A stretch of DNA of 64,000 bases from NCBI RefSeq assembly GCF_014648775.1, contig NZ_BMRT01000004.1, forward strand, positions 1 through 64,000, given 5' to 3'. The position numbers were made by a program, and so were the translations under genes. The notes beneath the pieces were generated by a model. The model did no database searches. It saw only the letters and a list, made by a program, of their open reading frames with translations, and was not told where the DNA came from. Position 1 is the stretch's first letter; each line of letters begins with the position of its first letter. The stretch is from Streptomyces abikoensis (lineage in GTDB: Bacteria; Actinomycetota; Actinomycetes; Streptomycetales; Streptomycetaceae). Positions 51,773 through 61,551 of this stretch are shown here, one piece after another.

Positions 51773-53074
51773 CTACTCCTCGACCCCGTAGTCCTTGAGG
51801 AGCGCGGACTGCCAGGCCTTGGCCGTGGCGTCGAGGCCCGCCTTGGGCTCCTCCTTGAGCGTCAGGATCTTGGTGTAGTGCTGGAGCCACTCGGTGAAGA
51901 GGTCGCCGCCCTGCGGGATCGGCGGGCGCGGGTGGGCCTTGCTCAGCGCCTCGTAGTAGGACTTGCGCACCGGGTCGGCCAGCACGGCCTGGGTGTAGGC
52001 CGACTTGCGGGTCGGCAGCACGCCGACGGCGGTGGAGACGCTCTCCTGCTGGGCGGCCTCGGTCATGAACCGGGTGAAGAGGTAGGAGGCGTCGAAGTTC
52101 TTGGACCCGGCGTAGACGACGAGGTTGTGGCCGCCGACCGGGGCGCCCGCCGTGCCGGTGGAACCGGCCGGGATCGGCGCGATGCCCAGGTTCTCCCGGG
52201 ACTTGTAGGCGTCGCCGCCGAAGATCTCCTTGGTCGCCCAGGGGCCGTCGATCAGCATCGACAGCTTGCCGTTCTTGAAGTCCGTCTTGAGGACGTTGTA
52301 GCCGTCGGTGCCGGCGGGCTTCGGCGCGGCGCCGGACTTCACCAGGTCGACGGCGGTCTCGATGCCCTTGAGGGACGCGGCGTTCGCGATGGTGATCTTC
52401 TTCTTGGCGGCGTCGACCATGTCGCTGTTCTCGCCGTAGAGGAAGGGCAGCGAGTAGTAGCTGTCGGGGCTGAGGCCGATGCCCTCGGCGCCCGTCTTCT
52501 CCTTGACCTTCGCGGCCGCCTCCTTCACCTCCTGCCAGTTCGCCGGGGTCTTCTCGACGCCGGCCTTCTGGAAGAGCTCCTTGTTGTAGAGGAGCCCGAG
52601 GGTGTCGGTGACCTGGGGGACGCCATAGGTCTTGCCCTGGTACGCCGCGTTCTTCAGCGGGCCTTCGAGGAAGTCGCCGGTGTTCTCCAGAGCGGGGGTG
52701 CCGGTGAGGTCCTTGAGGTAGCCGAGCTGGGCGAAGCCCGGGGTCCAGCCCACGTCGGAGCGGAGCACGTCCGGGGCGCCCTTGCCGGTGGAGGCCGCCG
52801 TCTTGAACTTCTGCTGCGCCTGGTCGAAGGGGACGTTGACGTAATCGACCTTGATCTTCGGGTACTTGGCCTCGAAGTCCTTGACGAGCTTCTTGAAGGC
52901 CGGCGCCTCGTTGGTCGCGTCGGAGGTGTCCCACCAGGTGATGGTGCCGCTCACGGCGCCCGGGTCGTTCGCCGCCTTGGAGCCGTCACCGCTGTTGTCG
53001 CCGCCACCGCCGCACGCGGTCATGGTCAGGGCCAGCGCACCGACAACGGCGGCGACCGATATGCCTCTTCGCAT
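51773..53074 (-). CDS. malE: Maltose/maltodextrin-binding lipoprotein MalE
   Basis: The 433-residue lipoprotein has a basic N-terminus, hydrophobic stretch and lipobox LTMTAC with Cys21. The following Gly/Ser/Asp-rich stretch is a tether. The mature part is a cluster-A solute-binding protein (GTITWWDTSDATNEAPAFKK, NGKLSMLIDGPWATKEIFGG, and later Trp in the sugar site). It delivers maltodextrins to MalFG. A TTGCAAG-containing region upstream (53150-53171) is the likely MalR operator. ATG 53074 follows AAAGAGGAGC. Confidence 0.95.
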   Translation of the reverse strand: MRRGISVAAVVGALALTMTACGGGGDNSGDGSKAANDPGAVSGTITWWDTSDATNEAPAFKKLVKDFEAKYPKIKVDYVNVPFDQAQQKFKTAASTGKGAPDVLRSDVGWTPGFAQLGYLKDLTGTPALENTGDFLEGPLKNAAYQGKTYGVPQVTDTLGLLYNKELFQKAGVEKTPANWQEVKEAAAKVKEKTGAEGIGLSPDSYYSLPFLYGENSDMVDAAKKKITIANAASLKGIETAVDLVKSGAAPKPAGTDGYNVLKTDFKNGKLSMLIDGPWATKEIFGGDAYKSRENLGIAPIPAGSTGTAGAPVGGHNLVVYAGSKNFDASYLFTRFMTEAAQQESVSTAVGVLPTRKSAYTQAVLADPVRKSYYEALSKAHPRPPIPQGGDLFTEWLQHYTKILTLKEEPKAGLDATAKAWQSALLKDYGVEE

Positions 53075-53139
53075 ATGGATGCTCCTCTTTCGGGAGGCCG
53101 CCTGAGGGGAGGACGGCCCGAGCTGAGGAGGAAGCTAAC

Positions 53140-53294
53140 AGGCTGCAATCTCTTGCGAAAGACCTTGCAAGAAGGGAATCCCAAGATTTCGCGGTTGTAA
53201 CCATCCCGTGTCCAGAGGGTTGACCGGTGCGGCCGGGGCTCGTACGGTCTCGACCGGCAAGCGGTTGCGGTCGTGCGGGCACCTTTGCTGCAAG
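53140..53294. promoter_or_regulatory. Divergent malE/amylase control region with TTGCAAG-type repeats
   Basis: The 309-base gap between malE and the amylase gene holds repeated TTGC/GCAA half-sites: CTTGCGAAAG (53152-53161), the palindrome CTTGCAAG (53164-53171), GCAAGCGGTTGC (53257-53268) and TGCAAG (53289-53294). LacI-type regulators of maltose genes in Streptomyces bind this kind of motif. These are the best MalR operator candidates for both directions. The precise half-site pairing is uncertain. Confidence 0.6.
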
Positions 53295-53383
53295 AACCTT
53301 CATGGCCTTACGGGCAAGGCGGGTTGCCGCGCGGGGTCGTCGAACGCCGCACCGCCGCCCCCACCCCCACGCCAGGAGTCGCC

Positions 53384-54808
53384 GTGCCCCCCACTCGCAC
53401 GCCCGGAAACATGCCCGGAAACGCGTCCGGAATCGCCCGGAGAATCCTTACTGTCGCGGCCGCCGCCCTCCTGGTGGGAACGGCCGTCGGCGCCCCGCCG
53501 GCGGCGGCGAGCGCCCCCGGCGGGAAGGACGTCACCGCCGTCCTCTTCGAATGGGACCTCAAGTCCGTGGCCCGCGAGTGCGCGAACACCCTCGGCCCCT
53601 CCGGCTACGGATACGTCCAGGTCTCCCCGCCCCAGGAACACATCCAGGGGCCCCAGTGGTGGACCTCCTACCAGCCCGTCGGCTACCGGATCGCCGGCCG
53701 GCTCGGCGACCGGGCCGCCTTCGCGGAGATGACGCGCGCCTGCCACGCGGCGGGCGTGAAGGTCGTTGTCGACGCCGTCGTCAACCACATGGCGGCGGGC
53801 ACCGGCGTGGGCACGGGCGGCACGTCGTATACCAAGTACGGCTACCCCGGTCTCTACGGCGACACCGACTTCCACACCTGTCGCAAGCCCATCAGCGATT
53901 ACACCAGCCGCACGGACGTCCAGAACTGTGAGCTGGTCGGTCTCGCCGACCTCGACACCGGCAACGACCACGTCCGCACCGCCATCGCCGGCTACCTCGA
54001 CGACCTGCTCTCCCTCGGTGCCGACGGCTTCCGCGTCGACGCCGCCAAGCACATCGCCGCCGACGACCTCGCCGCGATCAAGGCGAAGCTGAGCCGGCCG
54101 GACGTCTACTGGAAGCAGGAGACGATCCACGGCGCCGGCGAGGCCGTCCGGCCCGAGGAGTACACCCGCACCGGTGACGTCCAGGAGTTCCGCTACGCCC
54201 GCGACCTCAAGCGCGTCTTCCAGCGCGAACGACTGGCCTACCTGAAGAACTACGGCGAGGGCTGGGCCTATCTGCCGAGCGACAGGGCGTCGGTCTTCGT
54301 CGACAACCACGACACCGAGCGCAACGGCGACACTCTCACGTACAAGGACGGCGCGAACTACACACTGGCGCAGGCCTTTATGCTCGCCTGGCCGTACGGC
54401 TCGCCGGACGTCCACTCCGGCTACGAGTTCACCGACCGCGATGCGGGACCGCCTCGCGGGGGCGCGGTGGGAGCGTGCTGGCAGGACGGCTGGAAGTGCC
54501 AGCACGCGTGGCCGGAGATCCGGAGCATGGTGGCGTTCCGCAACGCGGTGCGGGGCACGCCGGTGACGGGGTGGTGGGACAACGGCTATCAGGCGATCGC
54601 CTTCGCGCGGGGCGACAAGGGGTACGTGGTGGTCAACCACGAGGGGTTCGCGCTGAGTCGGACCTTTCAGACGTCGCTGCCGGGTGGGGACTACTGCGAC
54701 GTCCAGAGCGGCCGTCGCGTCGCGGTGGGCGCGGACGGCCGCTTCACGGCGACGGTCGCACCGAACACGGCACTGGCGCTGCATGTGGGCGCGCGTGGCT
54801 GTGGCTGA
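53384..54808 (+). CDS. Secreted alpha-amylase (GH13)
   Basis: The 474-residue enzyme hydrolyses internal alpha-1,4 links of starch. It starts at GTG 53384 after CAGGAGTC and has a long signal peptide (about residues 1-46, hydrophobic [19 protein letters not shown], cleavage near APPAAAS). The barrel shows VDAVVNHMA, nucleophile Asp in [10 protein letters not shown] (near 215), Glu in YWKQETIHG (near 245) and Asp in [12 protein letters not shown]. No C-terminal starch-binding domain is present, so it is the short form. It is divergent from malEFG and likely under the same MalR control. Confidence 0.94.
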   Translation: MPPTRTPGNMPGNASGIARRILTVAAAALLVGTAVGAPPAAASAPGGKDVTAVLFEWDLKSVARECANTLGPSGYGYVQVSPPQEHIQGPQWWTSYQPVGYRIAGRLGDRAAFAEMTRACHAAGVKVVVDAVVNHMAAGTGVGTGGTSYTKYGYPGLYGDTDFHTCRKPISDYTSRTDVQNCELVGLADLDTGNDHVRTAIAGYLDDLLSLGADGFRVDAAKHIAADDLAAIKAKLSRPDVYWKQETIHGAGEAVRPEEYTRTGDVQEFRYARDLKRVFQRERLAYLKNYGEGWAYLPSDRASVFVDNHDTERNGDTLTYKDGANYTLAQAFMLAWPYGSPDVHSGYEFTDRDAGPPRGGAVGACWQDGWKCQHAWPEIRSMVAFRNAVRGTPVTGWWDNGYQAIAFARGDKGYVVVNHEGFALSRTFQTSLPGGDYCDVQSGRRVAVGADGRFTATVAPNTALALHVGARGCG

Positions 54809-54829
54809 CGCCCGGAGCGGGAAGGGCCG

Positions 54830-55177
54830 TCAGAGGTGGCCCAGCACGTTGACCACCCGCCCGCTGGGGTCGCGAACGAAGAACCGCCGCACGCCCCACT
54901 CCTCGTCCTGCAAGGGGTGAATGATCTCCGCACCGCTCTTCACCATGACCGCGTAAGCCGCGTCCACGTCGTCCACCTCGACGCTCATGTCGGGGGCGAT
55001 GGGCGCGGTCCTGTCGTCGGTCATGACACTGATCTGCGCCGCCGGGCTGGACGGGGAAGCGAGCGTCATGATCCAGCCGTGGTTCATGACCTCCTCGAAG
55101 CCCAGCAGGCCGTAGAACTCCCGGCTCTCCCTCCCGGCCTCCGACCGGATGTTGGGCACGACACGTCGGACGGTCAT
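54830..55177 (-). CDS. Glyoxalase/bleomycin-resistance-type VOC protein
   Basis: The 115-residue protein has a vicinal-oxygen-chelate fold: MTVRRVVPNIRSEAG, FYGLLGFEEVMNHGWIMTLA, then GAEIIHPLQDEEWGVRRFFV and DPSGRVVNVLGHL, the last being the typical VOC ending. VOC proteins can be lyases, dioxygenases or drug-binding immunity proteins; no substrate can be assigned. It is convergent with the amylase gene and begins downstream of glnE, from which it is separated by 41 bases. Confidence 0.88.
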   Translation of the reverse strand: MTVRRVVPNIRSEAGRESREFYGLLGFEEVMNHGWIMTLASPSSPAAQISVMTDDRTAPIAPDMSVEVDDVDAAYAVMVKSGAEIIHPLQDEEWGVRRFFVRDPSGRVVNVLGHL

Positions 55178-55218
55178 CAGTGCCTCCAAACGAGAACGAA
55201 GCTGTCTTGTGCCCCCGC

Positions 55219-58200
55219 TCAGCGGGGGCCCGGGCTCCCGTAGAACAGGTCCTCCACCACCGCACGCGCCCGGCGCGTCGTCCGCCGGTAGTCGTCCAGC
55301 ATCTCCCCGCCGTGCCCCGCCGGGTAGCCCAGGTACCGGCCCACCGCGGCCAGTTCCCGGGCCTCGCCCGGGAACGTGTCGCCGGGCCGGCCGCGCACCA
55401 GCATCACCGCGTTGCGGACGCTCGTCGCCAGCACCCACGCCTCGTCGAGGATGCGGGCCTCCTCGGTGGTGAGCAGCCTGGCGGCACACGCGGCGGCGAG
55501 GGCCTCGCGGGTGCGGGTGGTGCGCAGGCCGGGCTCGGAGTGGCCGTGCCGCATCTGGAGGAGCTGGACGGTCCATTCGACGTCCGACAGGCCGCCGCGT
55601 CCCAGCTTGGTGTGGGTGGTGGGGTCGGCGCCGCGCGGGAGCCGCTCGGACTCCATGCGGGCCTTGAGGCGGCGGATCTCGCGGACGGCGTCCTCGCCGA
55701 GGCCCTCGGGCGGGTAGCGCAGCGGGTCGATCAGCTCGATGAATCGCCGGCCCAGGTCGGCGTCGCCCGCGACGGGCTCGGCGCGCAGCAGGGCCTGGCT
55801 CTCCCACACCAGCGACCAGCGGCGGTAGTAGGCGGCGTAGGAGGCGAGGGTGCGGACGATCGGCCCGGACTTGCCCTCGGGCCGCAGGTCGGCGTCGACG
55901 AGCAGCGGCGGGTCGGTGGTGGGGAGCTGGAGCAGCCGGCGCATCTCGCCGGCGACGGCGAAGGCGGCCTTGGCGGCGTCCTCGTCGGAGACGCCTTCGC
56001 GCGGCTCGTGGACGAACAGGACGTCCGCGTCGGATCCGTAGCCCTGTTCGTGGCCGCCGAAGCGGCCCATGCCGATGACCGCGAACCGGGTGGGCAGGGT
56101 GTCGCCCCACTCGCCCCGGACGGCCGCGCGCAGGGCGCCGGCGACGGCGGCGGCGTTGAGGTCGGAGACGGCGTCGCCGACAATGCCGGCGCGGGCGGCG
56201 TGGTCGTTCCCGGCGGTCTCGGCGGCGCCGCGCGAGCCGGTGCCGTGCTCGCCGGAGGCGTGGGCGCGGGCGGCGGGGCCGACGCGCCCGTAGGCGCCGA
56301 TGATGTCGGCGGCCGCGGTGCGGAACAGCTCGCGGCGGCGGACGCCGCGCACCGCGACGATGGCCGCCTCGGCGTCCTCGGCGCGGCCGACGGCGGCGAG
56401 GACCTCCTGTTCCAGGGCCTCGCGGCCGCGTGGGCGCAGGCCCCCGGAGTCGCCGAGGAGGGCGACGGCCTCGGGGGCGCGCAGCAGCAGGTCGGGGGCG
56501 AGCCGGCCGGCGGACAGGACGCGGGCGAGGTTCTCTGCGGCGGCGCCCTCGTCGCGCAGCAGCCGCAGGTACCAGGGGGTCTTGCCGAGGGCGTCGGAGA
56601 CCTTGTGGAAGTTGAGCAGCCCGGCGTCGGGGTCGGCGGAGTCGGCGAACCAGCCCAGCAGCACGGGCAGCAGCGTCCGCTGGATGGCGGCCTTGCGGGT
56701 GACGCCGGAGGCGAGGGCCTCCAGGTGGCGGAGGGCGGCGGCGGGGTCGGCGTAGCCGAGGGCCGCGAGGCGCTGGCCGGCGGCCTTGGGGCTGAGGCGG
56801 ATCTCGCCGGGTTCCAGCTGGGCGACGGCGTCGAGCAGCGGCCGGTAGAAGAGCTTCTCGTGCAGCCGGCGGACCTCGCGGGCGTGGAGCTTCCACTGCC
56901 GGCCGAATTCGGCGACCGGTTCCTTGCCGGGGGCCCACTCGTACGTACGGGCCAGGGAGCGGCCCAGGCGGCGCAGGTCGTCCTCGCGGTCGGGCACGAG
57001 GTGGGTGCGGCGCAGCCGGTGGAGCTGGATGCGGTGCTCCATGGTGCGCAGGAAGCGGTAGGCGTCGCCCATGAGTCTGGCGTCGGCGCGGCCCACGTAG
57101 CCGCCGGCGGCGAGGGCGGCGAGCGCGTCGAGGGTGGATCCGGAGCGCAGGGTGGCGTCGCTGCGTCCGTGCACCAACTGGAGGAGCTGGACGGCGAATT
57201 CGACGTCGCGCAGGCCGCCGGGGCCGAGTTTGATCTCGCGGTCGACCTGGGCGGCGGGGATGGAGTCGACGACGCGGCGGCGCATCTCCTGGACGTCGGT
57301 GACGAAGTTGTCGCGCTCGGCGGCCTGCCAGACGAGCGGGGAGAGGGTGTCGACGTAGTCCTGGCCGAGGGCGAGGTCGCCGGCGACGGGCCGGGCCTTG
57401 AGGAGGGCCTGGAACTCCCAGGTCTTGGCCCAGCGCTGGTAGTAGGCGAGGTGGCTGGAGAGGGTGCGCACCAGGGGGCCGTTGCGGCCCTCGGGGCGGA
57501 GGTTGGCGTCGACGGTCCAGATGGTGCCCTCGGCGGTGACGTCGGAGCAGATCCGCATCATCCGGGAGGCGAGGCGGGTGGCGGAGCGCAGGGCGGTGGC
57601 CTCGGCGGTGCCGTCGCGGGCCTCGGCGACGAAGATGACGTCGACGTCGGAGACGTAGTTGAGCTCGCGGCCGCCGCACTTGCCCATGCCGATGACGGCG
57701 AGCCGGCAGGCGGCGGCGTCGGCCGGCTCTTCCTCGGTGGCGATCGCGAGGGCGGCGCGGAGGGTGGCGGTGGCCAGGTCGGCGAGTTCGGCGGCGGCCT
57801 CGGCCACGTCGGTGCTGCCGCTGACGTCGCGGGCCGCTATGCCGAGGAGGGCGCGCCGGTAGGCGGCGCGCAGCGCGTCGGGGGGTGTCAGCCCGGCCTC
57901 GCGGCCGCGGCGGGCCCCGTCGGCGAGGGCCCATTCGAACTCGGGGACGGCGGGGTGGAGGTCGGTGGCCTCGAAGCTGTCGAGGGCGTGCCAGTCGTCG
58001 GGGTGCCGGGCGAGGTGGTCGCCGAGCGCCTCGGACGTGCCGAGGACGCCCAGCAGCCGGTCGCGCAGCGGCTTGGCGGCGGCGAGGGTGTCGAGGAGGG
58101 CCTGCCGGTCGGCGTCGTCCCGGGCGGCGAGGGACTCGGCGAGCCGGACGAGCCCGCGCAGCGCGAGGTCGGGGTCGGCCGTGGCGCCGAGGGCGTCGAG

Positions 58201-58332
58201 CAGCACGGGGCCGGTGCCCAGGGACCCCAGCGCGGGGGTCCCCAGGAGCCGCTCGGCGTCGGCCACGGCGGTGAACCCGCAGCGCAGCAGCCGGCTGTAG
58301 GTACTGCTCCGCCGCCCGTCGGGCACGGTCAT
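55219..58332 (-). CDS. glnE: Glutamine synthetase adenylyltransferase / adenylyl-removing enzyme
   Basis: GlnE adds AMP to Tyr397 of GlnA when nitrogen is plentiful and removes it when nitrogen is limiting. The 1037-residue protein has two nucleotidyltransferase domains, each with a GMG...DxD-type motif: GMGKCGGRELNYVSDVDVIF (near 215) for deadenylylation and GMGRFGGHEQGYGSDADVLF (near 752) for adenylylation. The ATG at 58332 is used. It lies 58 bases downstream of glnA2 and is likely cotranscribed. Its target GlnA is encoded 25 kb away, at 29231. Confidence 0.96.
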   Translation of the reverse strand: MTVPDGRRSSTYSRLLRCGFTAVADAERLLGTPALGSLGTGPVLLDALGATADPDLALRGLVRLAESLAARDDADRQALLDTLAAAKPLRDRLLGVLGTSEALGDHLARHPDDWHALDSFEATDLHPAVPEFEWALADGARRGREAGLTPPDALRAAYRRALLGIAARDVSGSTDVAEAAAELADLATATLRAALAIATEEEPADAAACRLAVIGMGKCGGRELNYVSDVDVIFVAEARDGTAEATALRSATRLASRMMRICSDVTAEGTIWTVDANLRPEGRNGPLVRTLSSHLAYYQRWAKTWEFQALLKARPVAGDLALGQDYVDTLSPLVWQAAERDNFVTDVQEMRRRVVDSIPAAQVDREIKLGPGGLRDVEFAVQLLQLVHGRSDATLRSGSTLDALAALAAGGYVGRADARLMGDAYRFLRTMEHRIQLHRLRRTHLVPDREDDLRRLGRSLARTYEWAPGKEPVAEFGRQWKLHAREVRRLHEKLFYRPLLDAVAQLEPGEIRLSPKAAGQRLAALGYADPAAALRHLEALASGVTRKAAIQRTLLPVLLGWFADSADPDAGLLNFHKVSDALGKTPWYLRLLRDEGAAAENLARVLSAGRLAPDLLLRAPEAVALLGDSGGLRPRGREALEQEVLAAVGRAEDAEAAIVAVRGVRRRELFRTAAADIIGAYGRVGPAARAHASGEHGTGSRGAAETAGNDHAARAGIVGDAVSDLNAAAVAGALRAAVRGEWGDTLPTRFAVIGMGRFGGHEQGYGSDADVLFVHEPREGVSDEDAAKAAFAVAGEMRRLLQLPTTDPPLLVDADLRPEGKSGPIVRTLASYAAYYRRWSLVWESQALLRAEPVAGDADLGRRFIELIDPLRYPPEGLGEDAVREIRRLKARMESERLPRGADPTTHTKLGRGGLSDVEWTVQLLQMRHGHSEPGLRTTRTREALAAACAARLLTTEEARILDEAWVLATSVRNAVMLVRGRPGDTFPGEARELAAVGRYLGYPAGHGGEMLDDYRRTTRRARAVVEDLFYGSPGPR

Positions 58333-58390
58333 CGCTGGCCCTCTCGCTGATCGTCCGGGGTGGTCCTCGTCCGCCGTGTCGGCCGTGCGG

Positions 58391-59752
58391 TCAGAGCACC
58401 GGCAGCATCTTGCGCAGCTCGAACGCGGTCACTTCCGACCGGTACTCCTCCCATTCCTGCTTCTTGTTGCGCAGGAAGAAGTCGAAGACGTGCTCGCCCA
58501 GGGTCTCGGCGACCAGTTCGCTGCGTTCCATCAGCTCGATGGCCTCGCCGAGGTTCTGCGGCAGCGGCTCGATCCCCATGGCCCGGCGCTCGGCGTCGGA
58601 CAGCGCCCACACGTCGTCGTCGGCGCCCGCGGGGAGTTCGTACCCCTCCTCGATGCCCTTGAGACCCGCCGCGAGGAGGACGGCGTAGGTCAGGTAGGGG
58701 TTGGCTCCGGAGTCGATGGAGCGGACCTCGACCCGGGTGGAGCCGGTCTTGCCGGGCTTGTACATGGGCACGCGGATGAGCGCGGAGCGGTTGTTGTGGC
58801 CCCAGCAGATGTACGAGGGGGCCTCGCCGCCGGCGCCGGCGGTGCGCTGGGAGCCGCCCCAGATGCGCTTGTAGGAGTTGACCCACTGGTTGGTGACGGC
58901 GGAGATCTCACCGGCGTGCTTGAGCAGTCCGGCGATGAAGGACTTGCCGACCTTGGACAGCTGGTACTCGGCGCCGGACTCGTGGAAGGCGTTGCGGTCG
59001 CCCTCGAAGAGGGAGAGGTGGGTGTGCATGCCGGAGCCCGGGAAGTCCGAGAACGGCTTGGGCATGAACGTCGCGTGGACGCCCTGCTCCAGCGCCACCT
59101 GCTTCATCACGATGCGGAAGGTCATGATGTTGTCGGCGGTGGAGAGCGCGTCGGCGTAGCGCAGGTCGATCTCCTGCTGGCCGGGGGCGCCCTCGTGGTG
59201 GCTGAACTCGACCGAGATGCCCATGGATTCGAGCATCGTGATGGCCTGGCGGCGGAAGTCCATGCCGACGCCGGTGGGCGTGTGGTCGAAGTAGCCGGAG
59301 GAGTCGGCGGGCACGGGGCGGGTGCCGTCGACGGGCTTGTCCTTGAGCAGGAAGAACTCGATCTCGGGGTGGGTGTAGAAGGTGAACCCGAGGTCGGAGG
59401 TCTTGGCGAGGATGCGCTTGAGGACGTAGCGCGGGTCGGCGTACGACGGGGAGCCGTCCGGCATCAGGATGTCGCAGAACATCCGGGCGGTGCCGGGGGC
59501 CTCGGCGCGCCAGGGCAGGATCTGGAAGGTGCCCGGATCCGGCTTGGCGATCATGTCCGATTCATACACCCGCGCGAAGCCCTCGATCGCCGAGCCGTCG
59601 AAGCCGATGCCCTCGTCGAAGGCCTGCTCGAGCTCGGCGGGGGCCACGGCCACGGACTTCAGATAGCCGAGGACATCGGTGAACCACAGCCGGACGAACC
59701 GGATGTCGCGCTCTTCGAGCGTGCGGAGCACGAACTCCTGCTGCTTATCCAT
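58391..59752 (-). CDS. glnA2: Glutamine-synthetase-like GlnA2 (probable gamma-glutamylpolyamine synthetase)
   Basis: The 453-residue protein has the GS fold: FDGSAIEGF, FYTHPEIEFFLL, MPKPFSDFPGSGMHTHLSLF and NNRSALIRVPMYKPG. The adenylylation region reads DDVWALSDAER, so the regulatory tyrosine is absent. GlnA2 of S. coelicolor and M. tuberculosis resembles GSI, but the former has been reported to glutamylate polyamines rather than make glutamine. The ATG at 59752 is used. It forms a probable operon with glnE. The gap before it (59753-59972) contains a partial GlnR-like pair. Confidence 0.9.
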   Translation of the reverse strand: MDKQQEFVLRTLEERDIRFVRLWFTDVLGYLKSVAVAPAELEQAFDEGIGFDGSAIEGFARVYESDMIAKPDPGTFQILPWRAEAPGTARMFCDILMPDGSPSYADPRYVLKRILAKTSDLGFTFYTHPEIEFFLLKDKPVDGTRPVPADSSGYFDHTPTGVGMDFRRQAITMLESMGISVEFSHHEGAPGQQEIDLRYADALSTADNIMTFRIVMKQVALEQGVHATFMPKPFSDFPGSGMHTHLSLFEGDRNAFHESGAEYQLSKVGKSFIAGLLKHAGEISAVTNQWVNSYKRIWGGSQRTAGAGGEAPSYICWGHNNRSALIRVPMYKPGKTGSTRVEVRSIDSGANPYLTYAVLLAAGLKGIEEGYELPAGADDDVWALSDAERRAMGIEPLPQNLGEAIELMERSELVAETLGEHVFDFFLRNKKQEWEEYRSEVTAFELRKMLPVL

Positions 59753-59972
59753 GGCAACCTATCCTTGCAGGTCAGACGGCTCGTTTCACCGGGTGCGGCA
59801 CGGGCTGGACCTTGAGTATCACGTCCCCGGGTTACCGGTGGGTTTCCGGACGACGCCGCTCCCCCCTCGGTTTCCTTCAGTCATCGTACTTATGCCCATA
59901 CGAAAAGCGCCGCCGGCCGCATACGGGGACGTAGTCCGCTATCGTCCGAGACGGAGCGAGGGAGGACAGCCG

Positions 59973-60554
59973 ATGACCGCGATTTCCGACCGGCCGCAGA
60001 TGCTGCCCGAGGAGTTCGAGGAGTTCGCGCGCCTGGCCGCCCGCACCGTGGAAGGCGTGCGCCTGGAGTTCATCAACGGGAAGTTGGGGGTCAAGCCCGT
60101 GCCGGACGGCGACCACGGCCGCATCATCCAGTGGCTGACGCGTGTCTGCATCCAGGCACGTCCCGAGCTGTGGCTGCACGAGCAGGGGCTGAGCCTCCCC
60201 GCCTACCGCAAGGGGAATGCCCGCCCGGACGGCACGCTCGCGCCCAGTGACGCCTTCGTCGGCCAGGGCGAGTGGGCCTCCACCGAGGGCGTGCTCATGG
60301 TCGTGGAGGTCACCTCCTACGACTCGGACACCGACCGGCGCGACCGTACCGAGAAGCCCCGCGCCTACGCCGAGGCCGGGATTCCGGCGTACCTCCTGAT
60401 CGACCGGGATACCTGCGAGGCCGTCGTGTACAGCGACCCCGACGGCGTCCGCTACGAGCAGGTCCGCATCGTCCCCTTCGGCAAGTCGCTGACGCTCCCC
60501 GACCCGGTGGGCATCGAACTGGACACCGAGCCCCTCAAGGACTGGGTGCGCTGA
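59973..60554 (+). CDS. Uma2-family (DUF820) endonuclease-like protein
   Basis: The 193-residue protein belongs to the Uma2/DUF820 group of PD-(D/E)xK-type nucleases, which are numerous in Streptomyces and of unknown role. It starts MTAISDRPQMLPEEFEEF after GGGAGGA. Likely active-site residues are the Glu of VRLEFINGK, the Asp of APSDAFV and the Glu-Lys of VVEVTSYDSDTDRRDRTEK. The ending AGIPAYLLIDRD is typical. It is divergent from glnA2 and convergent with the hydrolase. Confidence 0.87.
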   Translation: MTAISDRPQMLPEEFEEFARLAARTVEGVRLEFINGKLGVKPVPDGDHGRIIQWLTRVCIQARPELWLHEQGLSLPAYRKGNARPDGTLAPSDAFVGQGEWASTEGVLMVVEVTSYDSDTDRRDRTEKPRAYAEAGIPAYLLIDRDTCEAVVYSDPDGVRYEQVRIVPFGKSLTLPDPVGIELDTEPLKDWVR

Positions 60555-60576
60555 GCCGAACGGGCCCGTAGCCCCC

Positions 60577-61482
60577 TCACGCCCGTATGAACGGAGTCGC
60601 GAGCACCGCCGCGGCGATGGCCTGGGGGCGGTCGTACATCAGCAGGTGGCCGGCCGGGGCCACGGCCTCGAAGCGGCCGTCGAGGCGGTCGGCGAGGGCG
60701 CGCTGGCGCTCCAGCCAGCGGCGTTCCTCGGCGGAGCCGGTGCCCGGGGAGGCGGCGAGCACGGTGACGGGGACGGGCGGCAGCCCGTGGTGGGCGCGCA
60801 GGTCCTCGAGTTCGGCGGCGACGTCGCGGTAGCGGGCGTTCTCCATGACGATGGCGCGCGCCACGCGCGCGGTGCCGTACGTCCGGCGCACCACGTCCTC
60901 GGGGGCGGGGTCGTGGCGGGTGACGGAGGCGGCGCGGACGGCGAGGCGGCGCAGGGCGGGTCCGAGGGCGCGCGGCAGCCCGGCGGCGGCGAGGGCCCGG
61001 CCGCGCACCCGGGCGGCGGCGGTGCGCAGTTCGCGGCCGGGCACGGGCCGGGCGTCCGGCACGACGCTGGCGTCGACGAGGACGAGCCCGGCCGTGCGCT
61101 CCGGGTACATCCGGGCATAGGCCTCGGCGTGGAAGCCGGCCAGGGAGTGGCCGACGACCGTGGCCGGGCCGGGCAGGCCCAGCGCGTCGAGGACGCCCGC
61201 CATCCGGGCGGCCTCGGCGGCGGCGGTGGGGGGTTCCAGCGGCGCCGCGCTGAAGCCGAGCCCGGGGCGGTCGAAGCGGACGACCGTGCGGTGCGGGGTG
61301 AGCAGGGGGACGACCGGCTCCCAGTCGAACCAGCCCATGCCGAGCCCGGCGCTCAGGACGCACACGGGCCCCGAGCCCTCGCGCAGCACGTGGAGGGTCA
61401 CGCCGCCGACCCGCAGCATCCGGCCCGGCGGCCGTCCCGGTGGCCGTTCCGTGCCGTGCGTGCCGCCGCCCGTAGCGCTCAT
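60577..61482 (-). CDS. Alpha/beta-hydrolase
   Basis: The 301-residue hydrolase has the oxyanion segment VLSAGLGMGWFDWEP, the nucleophile elbow VVGHSLAGFHAEA, an acidic residue in the VTVLAASPG strand region and the catalytic His in APAGHLLMYDRP. There is no signal peptide or membrane segment. The substrate cannot be predicted. It is on the same strand as the permease gene, which lies 69 bases upstream of its start. Confidence 0.88.
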   Translation of the reverse strand: MSATGGGTHGTERPPGRPPGRMLRVGGVTLHVLREGSGPVCVLSAGLGMGWFDWEPVVPLLTPHRTVVRFDRPGLGFSAAPLEPPTAAAEAARMAGVLDALGLPGPATVVGHSLAGFHAEAYARMYPERTAGLVLVDASVVPDARPVPGRELRTAAARVRGRALAAAGLPRALGPALRRLAVRAASVTRHDPAPEDVVRRTYGTARVARAIVMENARYRDVAAELEDLRAHHGLPPVPVTVLAASPGTGSAEERRWLERQRALADRLDGRFEAVAPAGHLLMYDRPQAIAAAVLATPFIRA

Positions 61483-61551
61483 CGAGTCCCCCTCGGTCCG
61501 TCCCCGCGGGCCGGCGGTCGTCGGCGGCCCGCTTCGGAGAGCACGGACAAG

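Noticed and set aside
59831-59846. Partial GlnR-like pair (GTTAC-n6-GTTTC, reverse order) before glnA2
   Set aside because: Only two half-sites with correct spacing are present; the outer ones are missing, so it was not called as a GlnR box.
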